Origin: Ructibacterium gallinarum
GTDB lineage: Bacteria; Bacillota; Clostridia; Monoglobales; Monoglobaceae
Direction of reading: 5' to 3'
NCBI RefSeq assembly: GCF_014982785.1
Contig: NZ_JADCKB010000019.1
Span: 1-64,000, forward strand
Length of the DNA stretch: 64,000 nucleotides
The first letter of the stretch is position 1. Every line of letters begins with the position of its first letter. The notes below the pieces were generated by a model that saw only the letters and a list, made by a program, of their open reading frames with translations, searched no databases and was not told where the DNA came from. Position numbers and translations under genes: made by a program. Of the stretch, positions 1-10,266 are shown piece by piece.

Positions 1-186
1 AATGCTCCAATGGAAAGATATTTCAATACTTTGAAGAATGATTTGATATATCAACATTATTACCATACTGAGCAGGAGCTTTACGCAGCTATAGAAGAAT
101 TTGCGTATGTGCATTACAATCATGTACGTCCGCATTCTTATAATAATTACAAAACACCTTTCGAGGCACGCTATGAAGCTGTATAA
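1..186 (+). mobile_element. IS3-family transposase (OrfB), C-terminal fragment
   Basis: Frame 1 is open from the window edge to a TAA at 184-186 and gives 61 residues. It begins NAPMERYFNTLKND and contains YNHVRPHS and a closing PFEARYEA stretch. This is the end of the DDE integrase core of IS3/IS150-type OrfB transposases: the Glu of the DDE triad normally lies in the N-x-x-x-E-R-(Y/F)-F segment, visible here as NAPMERYF. The rest of the gene lies outside the window. The right end of the element is probably near 230-240, where the sequence ends in a CA-type terminus, but the matching left inverted repeat is not visible. Confidence 0.85.
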
Positions 187-576
187 GTTCTGTGGCAAAA
201 TTAGGTTGTTGTGTTACAAAAATGCTTGACCACAACATCCAGATGATTATTTTGATAAAGATCAATTATGTATTTATAATATTGTTTTTTTTTCTAAAGT
301 ACATCAAAAATATAATTGTTTCGATAATCCAAGAAAAAAGGAAGCGATAGAAATTCTGCTACCCATTGGATTGATATTCCACAAATAAAATTTAGCAATA
401 TATAATGTCATATTCGCTGATACAAAACTGTAAATAATAGAAATAACCGTCATTGCATTAAGCAGTGACGGTTTATTAATACATATTATAGTTATCTCAA
501 TTAAATTTGAAAAGTGGTAAAAAAGTGGTAAAATCAGTAATACAATTACCAAAAAGCACGTATTTACACCATTTAT
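187..576. other. Gene-poor, AT-rich interval between IS remnant and truncated dpsA
   Basis: There is no convincing coding sequence here. The first 50 bases are probably the IS right end. A stem-loop lies at 445-473. Around 509-532 the motif aaagtggta occurs twice in tandem, which resembles sequence at integration junctions of mobile elements, but no integrase is visible. The interval ends exactly where the dpsA reading frame breaks off, so it may contain the join of a past insertion or deletion. Confidence 0.4.
445..473 (-). terminator. Stem-loop, possible terminator
   Basis: The arms aaccgtca and tgacggtt are complementary and extend inward through a G-T wobble and a tgc/gca pair, giving a stem of about 12 bp around a small loop. 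The flank is moderately T-rich on both strands. It lies downstream of dpsA on the minus strand and could end that transcript. Confidence 0.4.
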
Positions 577-1173
577 TTATCCAATGTTTGCCTTTATCCA
601 TGCAAGATCACTGCATTTTCGTGCAGCGACATACACCTCAGCCCCCAATCCTTTCAATGTCTGTGCCAGCAGTTTTCCAATCCGCCCGTATCCAAGCACC
701 AGGCAACGGCTTCCATGAATGGTATGTGCAGTTTCTGCCATAGCAATTTCGATTGCCCCTTCTACAGTAGGAATACCATTTAAAACCGACATTTCCTCCC
801 GCTTCATATAATCCGTCAAAGAAATTCCCCTGCTCTCCGCCTGCGCTTGGATATACGCATCCACTTTACCCGCCAGCAGAATTTGATTGGAATGCATGGC
901 GTCCATAATTTCATTTAAGTATATTTTCCCGGACGAAAACGGTGCATTCAGCGTTTCTTCCCCATTGTGATACGGAACAGGAAGCACCACCACATCTGCA
1001 CCAGATATACAATCCGGCACATCTTTGCTTTTGTAAATTTCAATGTCATGTGGAAAAGAAATACCTTCTAATCCAAACACGCGTGCTTTGTGCCCTTGGT
1101 GCACCAAACCAGAAATTGCACGCACTTGTCTTAAGTCTCCGCCTATAAAAGCAAACGTCAAGATTTGATTCAC
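577..1173 (-). pseudogene. dpsA: Dipicolinate synthase subunit A, C-terminally truncated
   Basis: DpsA together with DpsB makes dipicolinic acid for the spore core. Residues 1-198 match the family order: an N-terminal Rossmann-type part starting NQILTFAFIGGDLRQV, a middle segment with SGADVVVLPVPYHNGEE, and the NAD-binding turn LVLGYGRIGKLLAQTLKGLGAEV. The frame then stops at ANIG. DpsA is normally close to 300 residues, so about 100 residues of the C-terminal nucleotide-binding domain are missing, and no dpsB follows. The GTG at 1173 is preferred because gaggtg lies a few bases before it; an upstream ATG at 1209 adds 12 unconserved residues. The product is probably not functional. The identification is firm and the loss of function is inferred. 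Confidence 0.75.
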
Positions 1174-1268
1174 TTCAAACACCTCGCAATATAGTGTATG
1201 AAAAACCAATCCTTTTGGTGCAATAAAACCTTGCTTTCTTTATTCCAGCTTTCGCCATGCGAGGAATA

Positions 1269-2093
1269 TTAACGAATATTTTTATTTTGTGTATGTGACG
1301 GTAATTCGCCGTTAATTTTTTTATATATCTTTGTAAAATAGGATAAATTATCAAATCCACACAGAGCCGCGGTTTCACTGACATTGCAACCCTTGGCGGA
1401 TAAATACTCCTTAGCTTTCCGGCATCGAATATAGTTAATATATTCAACCGGCGTCATGCCTGTAAATTCCTTAAAAATATGGCAAAAATAGTATTTATTA
1501 AACCCCACATGTTCTGCTAGCCGAAGAAGCGTCAAGTCTTCTGCATAATGCTGTTCAATAAACCGAAAAACCTTTTTTATCTTTTCCAACTGCACACATT
1601 GTCTGTCGCTCAGCAAAAACGCCGATTCTGCCGAATGTTTTCTCGCTATAAGAACCATAATATCAAGTGTCTGAGATAAAATTCGGGTCTTATAATACTC
1701 CTGCTTCTGTTCAAACTCCAAAGCCAAATCCGCAATTTTTTTACAAAGTAATACATCTGTTATCCTGCGCTTAAAACATAAATAATCCATGGGGAGCCCC
1801 ATAGCTTCACAAAATTCCCACCCAACAATCAGGCAATAATAAACCGCCCTGGAACTGGTACAGGAGATCTTATGCAGTGCGTTGGGCGGTACCACAACCA
1901 CATCTTCTGCTTCTACCTTAATTTCCTCTGTATCTGCCATAACAACTGCATTTCCTTCTAAAAAATACAGTATTTCTATACTTTGATGCCAATGAGGCAC
2001 AAAGACTTCTTTCTGAACAATGGTATCCCTGTGAAAAATAATTGGGAATTTTGGATCTTCATAATAATGCTGTTCATAACTGCTAGCATTCAT
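1269..2093 (-). CDS. AraC-family transcriptional regulator
   Basis: The protein has an N-terminal cupin-type sensing half, with VPHWHQSIEILYFLEG and VVVVPPNALHKI as the metal/sugar-pocket strands, and a C-terminal double helix-turn-helix from about residue 170 of the 274-residue form, including LAEHVGFNKYYFCHIFKEFTGMT and the AraC signature ending CGFDNLSYFTKIYKK. The start is uncertain. An ATG at 2174 overlaps a good -10 box (2173-2178) and would lie upstream of the transcript, so it is unlikely. ATG 2093 follows a purine-rich stretch and precedes the conserved domain. The gene is divergent from the sugar-modifying operon at 2230 and is its likely regulator; the inducer is unknown. Confidence 0.85.
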   Translation of the reverse strand: MNASSYEQHYYEDPKFPIIFHRDTIVQKEVFVPHWHQSIEILYFLEGNAVVMADTEEIKVEAEDVVVVPPNALHKISCTSSRAVYYCLIVGWEFCEAMGLPMDYLCFKRRITDVLLCKKIADLALEFEQKQEYYKTRILSQTLDIMVLIARKHSAESAFLLSDRQCVQLEKIKKVFRFIEQHYAEDLTLLRLAEHVGFNKYYFCHIFKEFTGMTPVEYINYIRCRKAKEYLSAKGCNVSETAALCGFDNLSYFTKIYKKINGELPSHTQNKNIR

Positions 2094-2172
2094 CCTCTTT
2101 TCATCTCTCTTTACGAAAAGCAATATTGTGTTAAAAGCCCGCAACATACTTTCTTTACTTTTTTCTTTCTGC

Positions 2173-2201
2173 ATTATACAATACTTTTAAGAAAAGAGCA
2201 A
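2173..2201 (-). promoter_or_regulatory. Predicted promoter of the AraC regulator
   Basis: On the minus strand TTGCTC (2201-2196) and TATAAT (2178-2173) are 17 bases apart. Transcription would start near 2166, downstream of the ATG at 2174, which supports a later start codon for the regulator. The element overlaps the region that must also hold the promoter of the divergent operon at 2230. Confidence 0.55.
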
Positions 2202-2229
2202 GTATATTAAAATACAAGGAGGAAACCAT

Positions 2230-3072
2230 ATGTATCAATTTCCCATTGGAGTATTAATGGATTCTTTTCGGCTGGATACTCGTGAGGCAATCGAAAAAGC
2301 AGCACAACTTGGAGTGCAAGGCATGCAGATGTACGCTACCCGTGGCGAACATGCCCCAGAAAATATGACGAAGCAGCAGCGGCGGGAACTGCTTGATATG
2401 ATGAAATCCAACGGGTTGGTTTTTTCAGCTCTGTGCGGCGATTTGGGAATGGGCTTTGGCAATGCAGAAAAGAATCCGGAGTTGATCGAAAAATCAAAGC
2501 GAATTTTAGATTTAGCAAAAGATTTGGAAACAGATGTTGTGACAACGCATATCGGCGTTGTACCGCAAGACAGCAATCATCCCAGATATCAGATTATGCA
2601 GGATGCCTGCGCAGAACTATCCCGGTACGCGGATTCACTCAACGCGCATTTTGCTATAGAAACTGGACCGGAAACTTCCCTGACATTAAAAAAATTTTTG
2701 GATTCCTTAGGTTCGCGTGGTGTAGCTGTAAATCTAGATCCGGCCAATTTAGTCATGGTAACCGGCGACGACCCCGTACAGGCTGTTTATAATCTAAAAG
2801 ACTATATTGTACACACCCATGCAAAAGATGGAGTTAAGTTGTTAGACAGAGATCCGGAAATTATTTATGGGATTATCGAAGATGTAATACAAGAGGGTCA
2901 GGCTTTCCAAGAAGTTCCTCTTGGACAAGGCAAGGTTCCCTTCCCCGAATATTTAAATGCACTTACTGATATAGGATATCAAGGGTTTTTGACCATTGAA
3001 CGCGAGGTAGGAGAAAATCCCGCAGCGGATATCGCTTTAGCAGTAGAATATTTGAGAAAACAAATGAAATAA
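2230..3072 (+). CDS. Sugar phosphate isomerase/epimerase-like TIM-barrel protein
   Basis: A 280-residue member of the xylose-isomerase-like (AP endonuclease 2) TIM-barrel superfamily, predicted cytoplasmic. Likely metal ligands sit on successive strands: E144 in AIETGPE, D170 in NLDPAN, H197 in HTHAKD and E257 in LTIERE. A perfect Shine-Dalgarno (aaggagg) precedes the ATG. It is first in an operon with an NAD-type oxidoreductase and a second TIM barrel. Such trios occur in inositol, keto-sugar and oxidative deglycosylation pathways, where the barrel acts on 3-keto sugars. The family is clear, but the exact reaction cannot be read from sequence. Confidence 0.85.
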   Translation: MYQFPIGVLMDSFRLDTREAIEKAAQLGVQGMQMYATRGEHAPENMTKQQRRELLDMMKSNGLVFSALCGDLGMGFGNAEKNPELIEKSKRILDLAKDLETDVVTTHIGVVPQDSNHPRYQIMQDACAELSRYADSLNAHFAIETGPETSLTLKKFLDSLGSRGVAVNLDPANLVMVTGDDPVQAVYNLKDYIVHTHAKDGVKLLDRDPEIIYGIIEDVIQEGQAFQEVPLGQGKVPFPEYLNALTDIGYQGFLTIEREVGENPAADIALAVEYLRKQMK

Positions 3073-3086
3073 AGGAGATGCTTATC

Positions 3087-4154
3087 ATGACTGAAAAATT
3101 AAAAGTCGGAATCATCGGAACCGGAAACATTGCAGGCAATCATATTGCGGCCTATCAAAAAAATCCCAATGTAGAGTTGTACGCTTTCTGTGATATTGAC
3201 GAAGAACGATTAAAAAACACGGGCAAAAAATACGGTGTAACCCGTCTTTTTACGGATAAAGACGAAATGCTCAAACTAAAAGAACTGGATGCAGTCAGTG
3301 TATGTACCTGGAACAGTGCACATGCCCCCTGTACCATAGCCGCATTAAATGCAGGAAAACATGTTTTATGCGAAAAGCCCATGGCACTGAATGCTAAAGA
3401 AGCAGAAGAAATGAATGCCGCCGCCAAAAAAAACGGAAAACTTTTGATGATCGGCTTTGTACGCCGTTATGGGAACGACTGCAAAGTTTTACAAGACTTT
3501 ATTAATCATGACGCATTAGGTGAAATCTATTACGCTAAAGCCACCTATCTACGCCGAAATGGGAATCCCGGCGGATGGTTTGGCGATAAATCAAGAAGCG
3601 GCGGCGGTCCTTTGATCGATTTGGGCGTACATGTCATTGACCTGGTACGTTATCTTTCGGGGAATCCTCTTCCCGTTTCAGTATATGGAGCCACCTTCCA
3701 GAAGCTATTTGACCGTAAAGGCGCCATTGGGGCTCCCAAATATACTGCCAGCAGCGCGACTGACCATGATATTTGCGATGTGGAAGATCTAGCCAGCGCT
3801 ATGATTCGGTTTGACAATGGAGAAGTTCTTTCTATTGAGGCTTCTTTCAGTCTAAACATAAAAAACGATATGGGGCAAATTGAATTATTTGGTACCAAGG
3901 CTGGAGCCAAGCTCAGTCCAGAACTTGAAATTTACGGAGAAGATCATCATTATCTAACGAATATCAGTTTTGCGGCTCCAACCGAGTTGGATTTTTGCGG
4001 ATTGTTCGAAAATGAAATTGATCACTTCGTTGACTGTATTACAGAAGCGGCAAGTGTCTGCAAATCTCCAGCAGAGGATGGTATTACACTGATGAAAATT
4101 TTAGACGCCGTTTATGAATCTGCCCGCACAGGCCACGAGATTATAATCGGTTGA
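3087..4154 (+). CDS. Gfo/Idh/MocA-family NAD(P)-dependent oxidoreductase
   Basis: About 355 residues. It has an N-terminal Rossmann fold (VGIIGTGNIAGNH), the signature CEKPMAL with the catalytic-site Lys, and the C-terminal substrate domain with GGPLIDLGVHVIDLVRYL, whose Asp and His normally hold the sugar hydroxyl. Family members oxidise or reduce sugars, inositols or glycosides at one hydroxyl using NAD(P). ATG 3087 is chosen because aaaggag (3071-3077) directly abuts the earlier ATG at 3078 but is well spaced for 3087. It sits between two TIM-barrel isomerase-like genes and is probably co-transcribed with both. Oxidation at C3 of a glycoside followed by isomerisation or elimination is a reasonable but unproven role. 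Confidence 0.9.
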   Translation: MTEKLKVGIIGTGNIAGNHIAAYQKNPNVELYAFCDIDEERLKNTGKKYGVTRLFTDKDEMLKLKELDAVSVCTWNSAHAPCTIAALNAGKHVLCEKPMALNAKEAEEMNAAAKKNGKLLMIGFVRRYGNDCKVLQDFINHDALGEIYYAKATYLRRNGNPGGWFGDKSRSGGGPLIDLGVHVIDLVRYLSGNPLPVSVYGATFQKLFDRKGAIGAPKYTASSATDHDICDVEDLASAMIRFDNGEVLSIEASFSLNIKNDMGQIELFGTKAGAKLSPELEIYGEDHHYLTNISFAAPTELDFCGLFENEIDHFVDCITEAASVCKSPAEDGITLMKILDAVYESARTGHEIIIG

Positions 4155-4171
4155 AAGGAGCGGGAAATATT

Positions 4172-5035
4172 TTGAAATTTGCAGTTAGTACATACAGCTT
4201 TTCACAATTGATGAACAATGGTGAAATAACACAGCTCGGCTGTATAAAAAAAGCGAAAGAACTTGGATTTGACGGTGTGGAATTGGTGGATATTGCAGCT
4301 TATGCTGGCGACGATTTGAATGGATATGCCAAACAACTTGCCCAAGAGGCAGAAAAAAATGATATAATTTTATCAAATTTGGCGTTCGGCGCCGATTTGA
4401 TCAACGAAAGCAATGCAGATTTTCAAGCAGAAATCGAGAGAATGAAAAAAATGATTGACGCTGCTGCCATATTAAAAGTTCCCTCCATCCGGCATGATGT
4501 TTTGTACCAGCTTGGAAACTACAGATCCTTTTACCATGCACTGCCACGCTTAGCGGAAGGCTGTCGCATTATTGCAGAATATGCCGCAGGCAAAGGCATA
4601 CGCACCATGTCCGAAAACCACGGATTTATCTGTCAGGACAGCATCCGTATGGAACAACTTTTCCATGCCGTAGATCATCCAAACTTTTCCCTACTGGCCG
4701 ATATAGGAAACTTTCTCTGTGTAGATGAAGATCCGGTAACCGCAGTCAGCCGTATCGCTCCTTATGCCGCTTATGTACACGCCAAAGACTTCCTGTTAAA
4801 ATCCGGCAGGGAAGGCCATCCAGGCGATGGATTTTTCCAAACACGCGGCGGCAATTATCTGCGCGGAACCATTATAGGGCACGGCGTTGTTCCTGTCCGT
4901 CAATGTCTCAATGCTCTGCGCCGTGCAGGCTATAATGGATTTATTACTGTAGAATTTGAGGGAATGGAACCGGCCCTTACTGGTATTGCGATTGGACTGA
5001 AAAATTTAAAAACACTCTTGAAGGATGAAATTTAA
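4172..5035 (+). CDS. Sugar phosphate isomerase/epimerase-like TIM-barrel protein
   Basis: A second xylose-isomerase-like TIM barrel, about 287 residues. Metal-ligand-type segments are MSENHGF, LADIGNF, YVHAKDF and TVEFEG. The start is taken as TTG 4172, since aaaggag (4154-4160) is 11 bases upstream; an in-frame TTG at 4151 overlaps the preceding stop and lies before the ribosome site. It is only distantly like the first barrel of the operon, so the two probably carry out different steps on one sugar. No metabolite-specific motif is recognisable. Confidence 0.85.
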   Translation: MKFAVSTYSFSQLMNNGEITQLGCIKKAKELGFDGVELVDIAAYAGDDLNGYAKQLAQEAEKNDIILSNLAFGADLINESNADFQAEIERMKKMIDAAAILKVPSIRHDVLYQLGNYRSFYHALPRLAEGCRIIAEYAAGKGIRTMSENHGFICQDSIRMEQLFHAVDHPNFSLLADIGNFLCVDEDPVTAVSRIAPYAAYVHAKDFLLKSGREGHPGDGFFQTRGGNYLRGTIIGHGVVPVRQCLNALRRAGYNGFITVEFEGMEPALTGIAIGLKNLKTLLKDEI

Positions 5036-5091
5036 AACGCCAACAAATTTTATTCACTTATAAAAAAAGTAATCTACGATAAAACCACCTC

Positions 5092-5114
5092 AGCTGTCGG
5101 CCATGCCGGCAGCT
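5092..5114. repeat. 23-bp imperfect palindrome, copy 1
   Basis: The sequence starts agctgtcggc and ends gccggcagct, is nearly self-complementary, and recurs without change at 5357-5379. The flank after this copy (cagactgtcgaaaaagtcg) differs from the flank after copy 2. Confidence 0.7.
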
Positions 5115-5201
5115 CAGACTGTCGAAAAAGTCGTTATACCGCAAGCGAGATGATAAAAGCAAAATGCGCTTCCTTTTCATAAACTTTATGTTGTCGTATA
5201 A

Positions 5202-5236
5202 AATGACGCCGGATTCATCGAGAAACCGGCGTCATT
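5202..5236. repeat. Stem-loop between operon end and ligA
   Basis: The arms aatgacgccgg and ccggcgtcatt are perfectly complementary (11 bp). The 3' flank (gcttgctttt) is only weakly T-rich, so it could be a weak terminator of the sugar operon or part of the surrounding repeat element. Confidence 0.6.
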
Positions 5237-5327
5237 GCTTGCTTTTCCCGCAATCACTCTCTACCGTACCTTTGTACGCCGACGAAAGCGATTGCGGAAA
5301 ATCTAACTTTCCTTTTTCGGCATCTGC

Positions 5328-5356
5328 CAGCGTGTCGATACTTTATCGACACGCTG
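5328..5356. repeat. Perfect 13-bp stem-loop with 3-base loop
   Basis: Arm cagcgtgtcgata is followed by ctt and its exact complement. It abuts the second copy of the 23-bp palindrome at 5357. There is no poly-T tail. Confidence 0.6.
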
Positions 5357-5379
5357 AGCTGTCGGCCATGCCGGCAGCT
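5357..5379. repeat. 23-bp imperfect palindrome, copy 2
   Basis: Identical to 5092-5114. It is followed by tatttttatct, so together with the preceding hairpin it might stop transcription. Confidence 0.7.
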
Positions 5380-5392
5380 TATTTTTATCTAA

Positions 5393-7459
<2,067 letters not shown>

Positions 7460-7479
7460 TTTTCCGACAGGATTATAGC

Positions 7480-7508
7480 TTGACAACCGCTTTGAAATGT
7501 GCTATGAT
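7480..7508 (+). promoter_or_regulatory. Predicted sigma-A promoter of rpsO
   Basis: TTGACA (7480-7485) and TATGAT (7503-7508) are 17 bases apart. Transcription would begin near 7515, giving a leader of about 117 nucleotides ahead of rpsO. Confidence 0.8.
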
Positions 7509-7514
7509 GAACAG

Positions 7515-7631
7515 CGGACATTAAAGAGATTCCTCTTTAATGTAAAACCTATGGCTTAGATATGGGGCTGAGGATTCACCGCCCATTTCCAAGCGATACG
7601 GGGATATTGTAATATATGGAGGTGAAATCAC
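7515..7631 (+). promoter_or_regulatory. Structured rpsO leader, possible S15 autoregulation site
   Basis: The leader begins with a perfect 10-bp hairpin (cattaaagag / ctctttaatg, 7519-7542, four-base loop) that lacks a poly-T tail and so is not a terminator. GC-rich segments follow (ggggctgagg, ccgccc, acggggat) that can pair among themselves, then the ribosome site ggaggtg. S15 is known to repress its own mRNA through leader structures in several bacterial groups. Assigning this leader to that role is inference. Confidence 0.45.
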
Positions 7632-7895
7632 ATGGATAAGGATATCAAACAGGAAATTATCAACAAATACGCAACACACGAAGGAGATACTGGTTCTCCT
7701 GAAGTTCAAATTGCACTTTTGTCTTACCGCATTGATCATCTGAATGAACACCTGAAAGTTCATAAAAAAGACCATCATTCAAGACGTGGTCTTCTGAAAA
7801 TGGTCGGTATTCGCAGAAGCTTTTTGAATTACCTGGCTAAAAAAGATATCAATCGTTACCGCGCCATCGTGGAAAAACTGGGATTGAGACACTAA
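7632..7895 (+). CDS. rpsO: 30S ribosomal protein S15
   Basis: S15 binds 16S rRNA at the central-domain three-way junction early in 30S assembly. The 87 residues show the family signature: [17 protein letters not shown], then [20 protein letters not shown] and a terminal LGLRH. A strong Shine-Dalgarno (ggaggtg) precedes the ATG. It has its own promoter and terminator and is followed by pnp, the classic rpsO-pnp order. Confidence 0.98.
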   Translation: MDKDIKQEIINKYATHEGDTGSPEVQIALLSYRIDHLNEHLKVHKKDHHSRRGLLKMVGIRRSFLNYLAKKDINRYRAIVEKLGLRH

Positions 7896-7900
7896 AAACA

Positions 7901-7930
7901 AAGGGCGGTCTATGCTTAGACTGCCCTTTT
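7901..7930 (+). terminator. Intrinsic terminator after rpsO
   Basis: aagggcggtcta and tagactgccctt form a strong stem followed by tttt, six bases beyond the rpsO stop. Confidence 0.8.
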
Positions 7931-7971
7931 GGCATTTTATTTGCAAAAATTGCTTGAGACGGCTTGTATTT

Positions 7972-8029
7972 AGCAGTTAAAAATATATGCTTTTATTTTT
8001 TATTAGCGAAGCCTATATTTTTAAGTGCT
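7972..8029 (+). promoter_or_regulatory. Long leader stem-loop upstream of pnp
   Basis: Two 21-nt arms (7972-7992 and 8009-8029) pair at about 19 of 21 positions around a 16-nt AT-rich loop, 44 bases before the pnp ATG. In Escherichia coli and relatives pnp is autoregulated through a leader hairpin cut by RNase III and then acted on by PNPase. This is a good structural candidate for a similar control, but the mechanism here is inference. Confidence 0.5.
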
Positions 8030-8072
8030 AAAGTCCGGCCTCTCAGGTGTAAAATAAAAAGGAGGCTATATT

Positions 8073-10160
8073 ATGAGCAAAATTTATGAAACAGAAGTGG
8101 CAGGCAGAAAATTGTCACTGGAATTCGGAAAAGTTGCCGGTCTTGCCAACGGTTCTGTATTGGTACGCTACGGCGACACCGTTGTAATTACCGCTGCCAC
8201 CGCATCGGACAAGCCGCGGGACGGTATTGACTTCTTCCCGCTCAGCATCGATTATGAAGAAAAAATGTATGCCGTAGGCAAGATTCCCGGAGGTTTTACT
8301 CGCCGAGAGGGCAGACCTTCTGAGAACGCCATTTTGACCGCGCGGGTCATTGATCGTCCTATGCGCCCACTTTTTCCGAAAGATTTGCGCAATGATGTTT
8401 CCATTGTATCCACGGTTCTTTCTGTAGAACAGGATAACGCACCGGAATTCTGCGCAATGATCGGATCCTCCGCTGCCGTCTGTGTATCCGATATTCCTTT
8501 TAACGGGCCGATTGCAGCAGTATATGTGGGTTTGGTAGACGGTGAATTTGTAATTAATCCTACAGAAGCACAGCGCGAAGTCAGCGAGATGAATCTTACT
8601 GTTGCAGGCAGCGCTAAAAAGGTGGTAATGATTGAGGCCGGTGCAAACGAAGTGCCGGAGGATAAAATGTTTGCCGCTATTATGTTTGCACACGAAGAAA
8701 TTAAAAAACTGTGTGCCTTTATTCAAAAAATTCAGGATGAAATTGGCAAACCCAAATTTGAATACGAGCACATGGTAGTAGACGAACAGCTATTTAATGA
8801 CATCCGTGCTTACGCAGAAGATATGGTAAAAGAGGCCATGGATACCGATGATAAAACAATCCGTGATGCCCGTTTAGCCGTAGTTTATGACAATGTTTAT
8901 GAATATTTTAATGAGCAATATCCGGTAGAAGAATATCAGCTTCAAATTGACGAAGCGCTGTATAAATTACAAAAAACGGTGGTGCGCAACTGGCTGATGT
9001 ATGATAAAAAGCGTGTAGACGGCAGAGGTATTTTGGAACTCCGTCCTCTATCTGCCGAAGTTGGCCTGCTTCCCAGAGCACACGGGAGCGGTTTATTCAG
9101 CCGTGGTCAAACCCAGGTTCTGACTGTGGCTACGTTAGGGCCTTTAGGAGAAGCCAAAATTATTGACGGCCTTGACAACGAGGAATACCGCCGTTATCTG
9201 CACCATTATAATTTCCCCTCCTACAGTGTAGGTGAAACCCGTCCTTCCCGCGGTCCGGGTCGTCGGGAAATTGGTCATGGAGCATTGGCAGAACGCGCCC
9301 TGGTTCCGGTCATTCCTTCCGAATCTGAATTTCCCTATGCGATCCGTTTGGTTTCTGAAGTGCTTAGTTCCAACGGCTCTACCTCACAAGGAAGCGTTTG
9401 CGGAAGCACCCTGGCTTTGATGGATGCTGGTGTTCCCATAAAAGCCCCTGTTGCAGGTATTTCGGTCGGTTTGATTACTGATCCCGATGATGAAGACAAC
9501 TTCCTCACCATGGTAGATATTCAAGGCGTAGAAGACTTTTTTGGAGACATGGACTTCAAGGTTGCAGGAACGAAAAAGGGCATTACTGCCATTCAAATGG
9601 ATTTAAAAATAGATGGTCTTACACCAGCAATTATTCGGACTGCCTTGGAACAAACCAAAAACGCGCGTTGCTATATTTTGGATGAAGTTATGCTGAAAGC
9701 CATCGCAAAACCACGAGAAGAACTCTCTCCTTATGCTCCAAAAATTATTAATATGACTGTCCCGGTTGATAAAATCCGCGAAGTAATTGGCAGCGGTGGA
9801 AAAGTCATTCAAGGGATTATAGCCGAAACCGGTGCAAAAATTGATATTGAAGACGATGGTAGTGTTTATATTGCCGCTGTGGATACAGAAATGGGTGAAA
9901 AAGCCCGCAGAATGATTGAAGCCATTGTAAAAGAGCCGGAAGTGGGCGAAATTTATGAAGGGAAAGTTGTCCGTATCATGGATTTTGGTGCATTTGTTGA
10001 ATTACTTCCTGGAAAAGACGGCCTGATTCATATTTCTAAGCTGGCAAAAGGACGGGTAGAGAAAGTAACCGATGTGGTCAAAGAAGGAGACATCGTGAAA
10101 GTAGAAGTCATTGAAATCGATGACAAAGGTCGCATAAATTTACGTCGGCTAGAAAATTAA
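8073..10160 (+). CDS. pnp: Polyribonucleotide nucleotidyltransferase (PNPase)
   Basis: PNPase degrades RNA 3' to 5' by phosphorolysis and can add tails. At 695 residues it has the normal architecture: a first RNase PH core ([20 protein letters not shown]), an alpha-helical linker, a second catalytic RNase PH core (residues about 310-540, with GLFSRGQTQ and [21 protein letters not shown]), a KH domain with the GSGG loop in [11 protein letters not shown], and a C-terminal S1 domain ([20 protein letters not shown]). The start follows aaggagg. It is preceded by a long leader hairpin and followed by an intrinsic terminator. Confidence 0.98.
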   Translation: MSKIYETEVAGRKLSLEFGKVAGLANGSVLVRYGDTVVITAATASDKPRDGIDFFPLSIDYEEKMYAVGKIPGGFTRREGRPSENAILTARVIDRPMRPLFPKDLRNDVSIVSTVLSVEQDNAPEFCAMIGSSAAVCVSDIPFNGPIAAVYVGLVDGEFVINPTEAQREVSEMNLTVAGSAKKVVMIEAGANEVPEDKMFAAIMFAHEEIKKLCAFIQKIQDEIGKPKFEYEHMVVDEQLFNDIRAYAEDMVKEAMDTDDKTIRDARLAVVYDNVYEYFNEQYPVEEYQLQIDEALYKLQKTVVRNWLMYDKKRVDGRGILELRPLSAEVGLLPRAHGSGLFSRGQTQVLTVATLGPLGEAKIIDGLDNEEYRRYLHHYNFPSYSVGETRPSRGPGRREIGHGALAERALVPVIPSESEFPYAIRLVSEVLSSNGSTSQGSVCGSTLALMDAGVPIKAPVAGISVGLITDPDDEDNFLTMVDIQGVEDFFGDMDFKVAGTKKGITAIQMDLKIDGLTPAIIRTALEQTKNARCYILDEVMLKAIAKPREELSPYAPKIINMTVPVDKIREVIGSGGKVIQGIIAETGAKIDIEDDGSVYIAAVDTEMGEKARRMIEAIVKEPEVGEIYEGKVVRIMDFGAFVELLPGKDGLIHISKLAKGRVEKVTDVVKEGDIVKVEVIEIDDKGRINLRRLEN

Positions 10161-10190
10161 ATTGCCCTTCTGTTTTATATTCTGACGTTT

Positions 10191-10218
10191 AAAGCCGGTG
10201 CAAATTGCACCGGCTTTT
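10191..10218 (+). terminator. Intrinsic terminator between pnp and ppk1
   Basis: aaagccggtgcaa and its complement form a stem of 11-12 bp with a tiny loop and a run of four T. It lies between two convergent genes, so it may serve both, although the minus-strand T tail is short. Confidence 0.8.
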
Positions 10219-10266
10219 ATAGCGCATAACCACTTATTTCAAACTTCCCTATCTGATTCTGCAAAA

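Noticed and set aside
304-552. Minus-strand 82-codon hydrophobic frame
   Set aside because: AT-rich low-complexity translation, no ribosome site, and it covers a stem-loop; not credible as a gene.
8115-8771. Minus-strand frame opposite pnp
   Set aside because: Shadow of pnp without recognisable domain.
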